Below are positions 30,276 to 34,455 of a stretch of 34,455 nucleotides of DNA, in pieces. The position numbers and the translations under genes are program-made. Location of the stretch: the IMG/VR virus record IMGVR_UViG_3300025162_000116, positions 1 through 34,455 of that record; one strand, 5' to 3'. Under the pieces are notes generated by a model that was not told where the DNA came from, did no database searches, and worked only from the letters and a program-made list of their open reading frames with translations. This DNA comes from a virus. How positions within the stretch are numbered: position 1 is the first letter of the stretch; each line of letters starts with the position of its first letter.

Positions 30276-30287
30276 GCAATATACAAC
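30276..30287 (-). promoter_or_regulatory. Candidate early promoter of rnh
   Basis: GTTGTATATTGC on the minus strand, about 23 bp before ATG 30252, followed by ATAAACAACAAAA. The same word and spacing occur at uvsX and at 15906. Confidence 0.4.
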
Positions 30288-30290
30288 ATA

Positions 30291-31385
30291 TTATCGGTAA
30301 ATACAAACGATAAGTGTATCCTTGTTTACACGACCATTTGCTACACTTGGTTTTGTTGAGAGTTTATCAACTTCCCTTTTGACATCCTCCAAGTCTGGAA
30401 ACGATTTAAACATACTCAAGAATACTTCTGGTTTTTTAAGTGTCTTTGTGATACTCCAAATAGGTTCAAAATCTAAAATAGTAGTTCCTTTTACGGTGAG
30501 GTTTTTTCCTTTAAGGATAGTCAACTTGCGATATTTTACATTGTAGAGAACGACCATTGTTGCTCCTATTATTTTCTCTGGATTACAACTCTGAACGCCT
30601 AACTCTGTAGAATTTTTAAGATACTGAACCTTTTCTACAAGTTTCTTAGGCAAAATCTTTTTAACAGTTCTTACGTTCTTAGAAGCAATTGTAGTGCAGT
30701 ATAGGCTGAAATTATTATGGAGTTCATCATAAAAGGCAATAATCTTCAATCTACGTGGCTCTGTGATGTGTCCATAGGCTTCTTGAAGATCTTTATCGAT
30801 TGGAATATCTCTATACTCACACACTTGTATATCAAAAAAAGTTTGAAGTTTTCTTGTGTGAATAGCTGAGAGTGAATTTGTCTTTAGATATTCTATTAAG
30901 TTAAAATCTGTAAGCACCTCATCGATGGCATAAGAATCTACATAATCCTCTATTTCTGGAAGATACTTATATGCTTGGTCTTTAATAGCTTTTTGGATGT
31001 TATGTGCTCCGTTAGAAGAAGATTCTCGTTTTTCTTTCTTGAAGTCAAGAAGCTCCTCTATCTTTTTCTTAATCCACTCTTCTGTTGGCTTATGAAAATC
31101 TTCCGAGAGTTTATTCTCTTTTAAAAAATGAAATACAAAACCTATAGTTTTAAATTCATTATAAGCTTTATCTGTAAGAAAATGAATCTTTTCTTTTAAC
31201 TCAGGTTTAGCTTTAGCGAAGAACTCCCTTGAATCCTTCAAATCATAATTTCTTTGATAGAAATTAAGAGAGTATGATAGTTTAGCTTCAAAATTCTCTA
31301 CTGTTACTCCTGTTGTGCTTCCTGCTGTCTCTGATGCAGTCAAGAAGTCTTTTAATGCGTGAGGATTTACTTTTCTCTTTTTCAT
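30291..31385 (-). CDS. Conserved-looking hypothetical protein, 364 residues
   Basis: The protein is charged, with long helices in the N-terminal half (KPTEEWIKKKIEELLDFKKE). A mixed C-terminal half contains EYRDIPIDKDLQEAYGHI, ASKNVRTVKKILPKKLVEKV and IIGATMVVLYNVKYRKLTIL. Proteins of this pattern occur in T4-like phages, including marine ones, as unknowns between replication genes; this is a resemblance from memory. There is no signal peptide, membrane helix or catalytic motif. It lies in the leftward run between the glycosyltransferase and rnh. The C-terminus ends just upstream of the rnh promoter. Confidence 0.75.
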   Translation of the reverse strand: MKKRKVNPHALKDFLTASETAGSTTGVTVENFEAKLSYSLNFYQRNYDLKDSREFFAKAKPELKEKIHFLTDKAYNEFKTIGFVFHFLKENKLSEDFHKPTEEWIKKKIEELLDFKKEKRESSSNGAHNIQKAIKDQAYKYLPEIEDYVDSYAIDEVLTDFNLIEYLKTNSLSAIHTRKLQTFFDIQVCEYRDIPIDKDLQEAYGHITEPRRLKIIAFYDELHNNFSLYCTTIASKNVRTVKKILPKKLVEKVQYLKNSTELGVQSCNPEKIIGATMVVLYNVKYRKLTILKGKNLTVKGTTILDFEPIWSITKTLKKPEVFLSMFKSFPDLEDVKREVDKLSTKPSVANGRVNKDTLIVCIYR

Positions 31386-31431
31386 TTCTTTGTTTTAATT
31401 TCTGTTATCACAATATATAAATTGTTTTTTA

Positions 31432-32415
31432 TTATCCTACAACAAAAAAAGAATTCAGTAAATCTTCCCATTCTTTCGCTCTCTTTTCCCAAGAATAATT
31501 TGTATCAAAGTATATTTTCTGTAGGGCAACGTATTGAGAGATGTTTCCTTTGCCCTCAATGATCGTATGAATAGAGTCAAACAACGAAGTATATGCATTT
31601 TGTGCATGTTTATTGATATCATCGTCATATTTAAACATTACACCGAATCCTGCTGAAGTCTCAGGAAGTGCTCCTAAATCGTTACACACCAATAGACATT
31701 CTGCTGATGCTGCTTCAAGAAGACTTATGGCACTAGTTTCTGGAAAGGTTGATGGATGAAACCAAATGTGCTGATCTTTTGTTTCTTCAAGTAGTACATC
31801 ATGGTCTACACTTCCAAAATAATTAATCTGTGGATGCGCCTTCATTTCATCAAAAATAGATTCATATGGGGCATTTCTAGATAGATGTGCCTTACCATAT
31901 GTTGCAAAATTAGAATACACGTTTAGCTCAACCTTATCCCCAAACTCTTTAGAGATTTCTTTAAAAACCTCATAAGCAAGATGAATACCTTTATGTGGAG
32001 AAGATGAATACAGGATTTTTACCTTTTCTACCTTTGACCATTTAATGTTTTCAAATGTTGATGTTGGCTCAATAGCATTTTTTATCACAACACATTTATA
32101 GTAAGGCAAACCAAACTTAAGTCTGAATAGCTCCTTCTGTGTATAGCTTACGAAAACAAAGTAATCAAAGTTATTCTGATATCTTGTATTTTTTAGGATA
32201 TCAAAGCTTGGGTCACTATACCAATCGTGGATATAAAGTATAGTAGGCTTATCTCCTCTTACAAAATCCTGTGGAGGAGATGCTACGATAATATCAAATT
32301 TACTAAGCAAGTCATTATCTACATATTTTAGCAACTGTGACACCATTAATTCCGTTCCGCCACGAGCGTCCTTGAAATCATTATACCCAAAGACCTTATT
32401 CACATCATTTACCAT
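31432..32415 (-). CDS. Glycosyltransferase, GT4-like
   Basis: This 327-residue GT-B fold protein has an N-terminal half with a glycine-rich RGGTELMVSQLLKYV acceptor-side loop and LYIHDWYSDPSF. The C-terminal half carries KILYSSSPHKGIHLAYEVFK, a family-typical donor-site start, and FPETSAISLLEAASAECLLV with the EX7E-like pattern that binds the nucleotide sugar. It probably adds a sugar to phage DNA, a virion protein or a host glycan; the sequence cannot decide which. A perfect late promoter precedes it and overlaps the dda stop, so late expression is likely even though it lies among early genes. Confidence 0.85.
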   Translation of the reverse strand: MVNDVNKVFGYNDFKDARGGTELMVSQLLKYVDNDLLSKFDIIVASPPQDFVRGDKPTILYIHDWYSDPSFDILKNTRYQNNFDYFVFVSYTQKELFRLKFGLPYYKCVVIKNAIEPTSTFENIKWSKVEKVKILYSSSPHKGIHLAYEVFKEISKEFGDKVELNVYSNFATYGKAHLSRNAPYESIFDEMKAHPQINYFGSVDHDVLLEETKDQHIWFHPSTFPETSAISLLEAASAECLLVCNDLGALPETSAGFGVMFKYDDDINKHAQNAYTSLFDSIHTIIEGKGNISQYVALQKIYFDTNYSWEKRAKEWEDLLNSFFVVG

Positions 32416-32440
32416 AAATTTATTATTTTATTGTTTATGT

Positions 32441-32448
32441 TATTTATA
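32441..32448 (-). promoter_or_regulatory. T4-type late promoter of the glycosyltransferase
   Basis: TATAAATA on the minus strand, overlapping the dda stop codon and 25 bp before the ATG at 32415. Confidence 0.7.
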
Positions 32449-33811
32449 TCACTTCCAACAGAGGAACATCTATAATTTTAATAACCTTATTGTATTTTAG
32501 ACGAACCTTCTTCTTTCCTCTAGTGATAGCTGTATAAATCCATCTTGCATGGGATTTATCCGCTTTCTCCTGAAGATAATCAGCATTAATATAAACATGG
32601 TCAAATTCGTTACCTTGAGCCTTATGAGCGGTCATAGCATATCCGTAAGTGCAAATATTTACTGCCTTGTTCCAAACATCTATAGTTTTTTTAGTTCCGT
32701 CTTTTGACTTACCTCCTGTAAACATTTCCTCAACAAACATTGGATAATCGAGAAAGTGTTTTAAAAGCTGATGCCCATGAAGCGAAGCGATATCAAGATC
32801 TGGAATCAACAAAGAACTAACTCCCGTATCTTTATCTGAAATGAAATGAAATTCGTAAGTTTTCATAACAGGTACATCCATAGTTCCAATGTTTATAGCT
32901 TTTACAAATGTGTCAATAACTTTAGGATTTTCGATGACATATCTCTCGCCATTATTTTTCTCTGTATTAGAAACACTGATGACCCGTTCACCTTTGTTGA
33001 CAACATTTTCAAATGCATTATTATCACGAAACTTATAAAATCTTACTTGGTTGTTATAAGTCATTCGGTCTTTATTTGAATATGTTATAACAGCAAAATC
33101 CTTCTCCTGTACAATATCATTCATAAGTTCAATTCCAAACTTCTTAACTAGTTTGAATTCGTTCTCGTAATCATAAATGATTGGTTCTTTATTCTTACGT
33201 ATGTGTGTAGCAACATTTAAGATTTGTCCGTCCTGACGCTTAACCTCTGTCATCTCAATCTTATTATGTTCTAAAAATATATCCTTGAATGATTTATTCA
33301 AATCCCAAGAAAATAATTTAGGATCTACCCCAACAGGAGGAAGCTGGAAACTGTCTCCCATAAAGATAATCTTATTATTAAATAACACAGATAGCTTCAA
33401 TAGGTCATTCAAAACCACAAGATCAATCATAGAAGCTTCATCAATAATATAAGTAGTATCCTTAGACATCGTTTTTGGATTCCATTTTCCAGTTTTGGGG
33501 TCAGGAAATCCATAAATAGTTCGATGGATTGTGGATATATTCTTGATGGATGGAATCTTTTCAACCAACCTCATAACCGCAGCATTTGTTGGAGCCAAAA
33601 GTGTTCCATTTGTGTATTTTACAATATTTTCCGCTATGCTCGTTTTTCCCGAACCAGCAAAACCAGCTAACAAAAAATACCTGTCATCAGATTCCATAAA
33701 ATCTTCCACCATACGTAACGCTGTCGCTTGGTTATTGGTGTACTCCAAAGGAAATTCTCTGTATTCTAAGATGCTATACAATTCTTCATGTTGCTCTTCT
33801 TCTTCTTTCAT
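32444..33811 (-). CDS. dda: Dda-like SF1B DNA helicase
   Basis: A 455-residue superfamily 1B helicase with motif I GFAGSGKTS (50-58), motif II YIIDEASMID, motif III MGDSFQLPPVG, motif IV-V elements FAVITYSNKDRM and the late YAMTAHKAQGNEFDHVYIN and YTAITRGKKKVRL. T4 Dda is 439 residues. It moves 5' to 3' and acts in origin opening, protein displacement and UvsX-dependent strand exchange. It is the first large gene of the leftward run at this end, and the gene downstream has its own late promoter. The ATG at 33811 is the first one in frame with family-like length. Confidence 0.92.
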   Translation of the reverse strand: MKEEEEQHEELYSILEYREFPLEYTNNQATALRMVEDFMESDDRYFLLAGFAGSGKTSIAENIVKYTNGTLLAPTNAAVMRLVEKIPSIKNISTIHRTIYGFPDPKTGKWNPKTMSKDTTYIIDEASMIDLVVLNDLLKLSVLFNNKIIFMGDSFQLPPVGVDPKLFSWDLNKSFKDIFLEHNKIEMTEVKRQDGQILNVATHIRKNKEPIIYDYENEFKLVKKFGIELMNDIVQEKDFAVITYSNKDRMTYNNQVRFYKFRDNNAFENVVNKGERVISVSNTEKNNGERYVIENPKVIDTFVKAINIGTMDVPVMKTYEFHFISDKDTGVSSLLIPDLDIASLHGHQLLKHFLDYPMFVEEMFTGGKSKDGTKKTIDVWNKAVNICTYGYAMTAHKAQGNEFDHVYINADYLQEKADKSHARWIYTAITRGKKKVRLKYNKVIKIIDVPLLEVI

Positions 33812-33883
33812 GTGCTCTTTCTCTAAAAAGGTTATAATGTTTATCCAACCTCTCTAAACATAAATTATTTTTTTATAAATTAA

Positions 33884-33920
33884 AAATATTTACACAGGAT
33901 TTCTCCATGTGTAAATATTT
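33884..33920 (-). terminator. Terminator of the small exported protein gene
   Basis: A perfect 13-bp stem AAATATTTACACA/TGTGTAAATATTT with an 11-nt loop. On the minus strand it is followed by a T-rich run, 21 bp after the stop at 33941. Confidence 0.82.
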
Positions 33921-33940
33921 ATCTCGTGTATGTTCCTTGC

Positions 33941-34138
33941 TTACTTTACTGGAGCAACAACAGGAACAGCTAGTGCTACTTTCGCTACTTTAGCTTTCTT
34001 TACCTTAGCTTTTACTACTTTCTTTGCTTCAACCTTGACAGTTGGTGCAGATGCTGGAGCAACAACCTCAGCAGCATACGACACAGAGCCGAAGGCGATT
34101 AGAGATAGAACGACAAGTGATAGAACTTTTTTCTTCAT
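33941..34138 (-). CDS. Small exported Ala/Lys/Val-rich protein, 65 residues
   Basis: A clear signal peptide is present: MKKKVLSLVVLSLIAFGSVS ending at YAA, cut near residue 22. The mature part of about 43 residues is a low-complexity string of Lys, Ala and Val (KVEAKKVVKAKVKKAKVAKV) with Pro at both ends. It is strongly basic and probably disordered or amphipathic. It has its own terminator. Its role may be in the periplasm, at the membrane or in lysis. Function unknown; the antisense ORF over this stretch is its shadow. Confidence 0.7.
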   Translation of the reverse strand: MKKKVLSLVVLSLIAFGSVSYAAEVVAPASAPTVKVEAKKVVKAKVKKAKVAKVALAVPVVAPVK

Positions 34139-34455
34139 TATAGTATATATTAATTAATTAATAATTGATGACTATCTTTTTCTAAGGTTAAAGACGGTCA
34201 GAAAACCCTTTAAATAATTTTCTATTTTTTACAATTATGTCCTTCCAACGACCGATTTTTCCTCCGCAAGGCTCTGTCCTACATCCGAAGGTTACTTGAA
34301 GTTTCATGACAGCTTAAGAACAATGATCCTTGGTGTTTGTCCGTACATCATATGAAAGATAATTTTTTATCCCCCATAGAGCCTTTCCAGTTTTAACGCA
34401 TTCAGAGATTAACTTTCTCCTTTGTTTCAATACCAGTCATTTGATTACAATATAC
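34139..34455. other. Right-end stretch of 317 bases without a confident gene
   Basis: The first 50 bases form an AT-rich leader for the exported protein gene. On the minus strand a 39-codon ORF at 34188-34307 begins MKLQVTFGCRTEPCGGKIGR. Further up, an ATG-less frame reads RRKLISECVKTGKALWGIKN before a stop. These could be a small gene or a broken one. At the edge GTATATTG (minus strand) resembles the candidate early promoters. No tRNA or strong terminator was recognised. Confidence 0.4.

Noticed and set aside
33930-34157. Plus-strand Thr/Ala-rich ORF at the right end
   Set aside because: It is the complement of the minus-strand gene, which has a proper signal peptide and its own terminator.
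1-34455. tRNA genes, CRISPR arrays, IS elements, integrase or attachment sites
   Set aside because: None was recognised on either strand by reading; a tRNA scan and repeat search would settle it.

Overview
The window looks like part of the genome of a virulent, T4-like contractile-tailed phage (superfamily level). It is AT-rich and uses the standard code, with TAA, TAG and TGA all serving as stops. The evidence is a set of recognisable T4 counterparts: UvsX, UvsY, gp41 helicase, gp32, gp59, gp33, Dda and T4-type RNase H, plus gp19-like and gp26-like tail proteins. The order 33-59-32 is kept as in T4. Perfect copies of the T4 late-promoter octamer TATAAATA recur at gene starts on both strands. 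Most starts have no Shine-Dalgarno sequence but an A-rich leader, often resembling AACTAAACAAA. That is typical of Bacteroidetes phages, so a Bacteroidetes host is my inference; species and phage name cannot be told.

Layout. (1) 1-8864, plus strand: adhesion and host-range block. It has the end of a repetitive tail fibre, then a complete diversity-generating retroelement (DGR): C-type-lectin-like target gene with C-terminal variable repeat (VR), a hairpin, the template repeat (TR), a reverse transcriptase and a coupled small accessory candidate. Small genes, gene fragments and a second large fibre follow. (2) 8830-15884, minus strand: replication, recombination and nucleotide genes (gp41, uvsY, uvsX, a DUF3310 protein, dut, small unknowns), invaded by two GIY-YIG-type homing endonuclease genes. 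(3) 15971-20900, plus strand: tail module in the order tube, assembly chaperone, tape measure, tail lysin. The chaperone gene carries a strong candidate programmed -1 frameshift. (4) 20910-22048: a third free-standing homing endonuclease between two near-identical terminators. (5) 22065-34138, minus strand: gene 32 split by a group I intron that encodes its own endonuclease, then genes 59 and 33, an RlpA-like exported protein, a class II ribonucleotide reductase with an intein at its active-site cysteine, two zinc ribbons, RNase H, an unknown, a glycosyltransferase, Dda helicase and a small exported protein. The last 317 bases hold no confident gene.

The genes form one programme. Replication and recombination proteins act first. 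gp33 (with gp55 and the sliding clamp, outside this window) then switches transcription to TATAAATA promoters, which serve tail and fibre genes and also all four homing endonucleases, the RlpA-like protein and the glycosyltransferase. The DGR sits in the fibre region and would diversify the receptor-binding tip. Selfish DNA is dense: three free-standing endonuclease genes, one intron with endonuclease and one intein. The three free-standing endonucleases, from two families, share a late promoter, a two-stem leader RNA with compensatory changes, an almost constant 32-nt spacing to the start codon and a related N-terminal peptide. This looks like a common expression cassette that I do not recognise from the literature.
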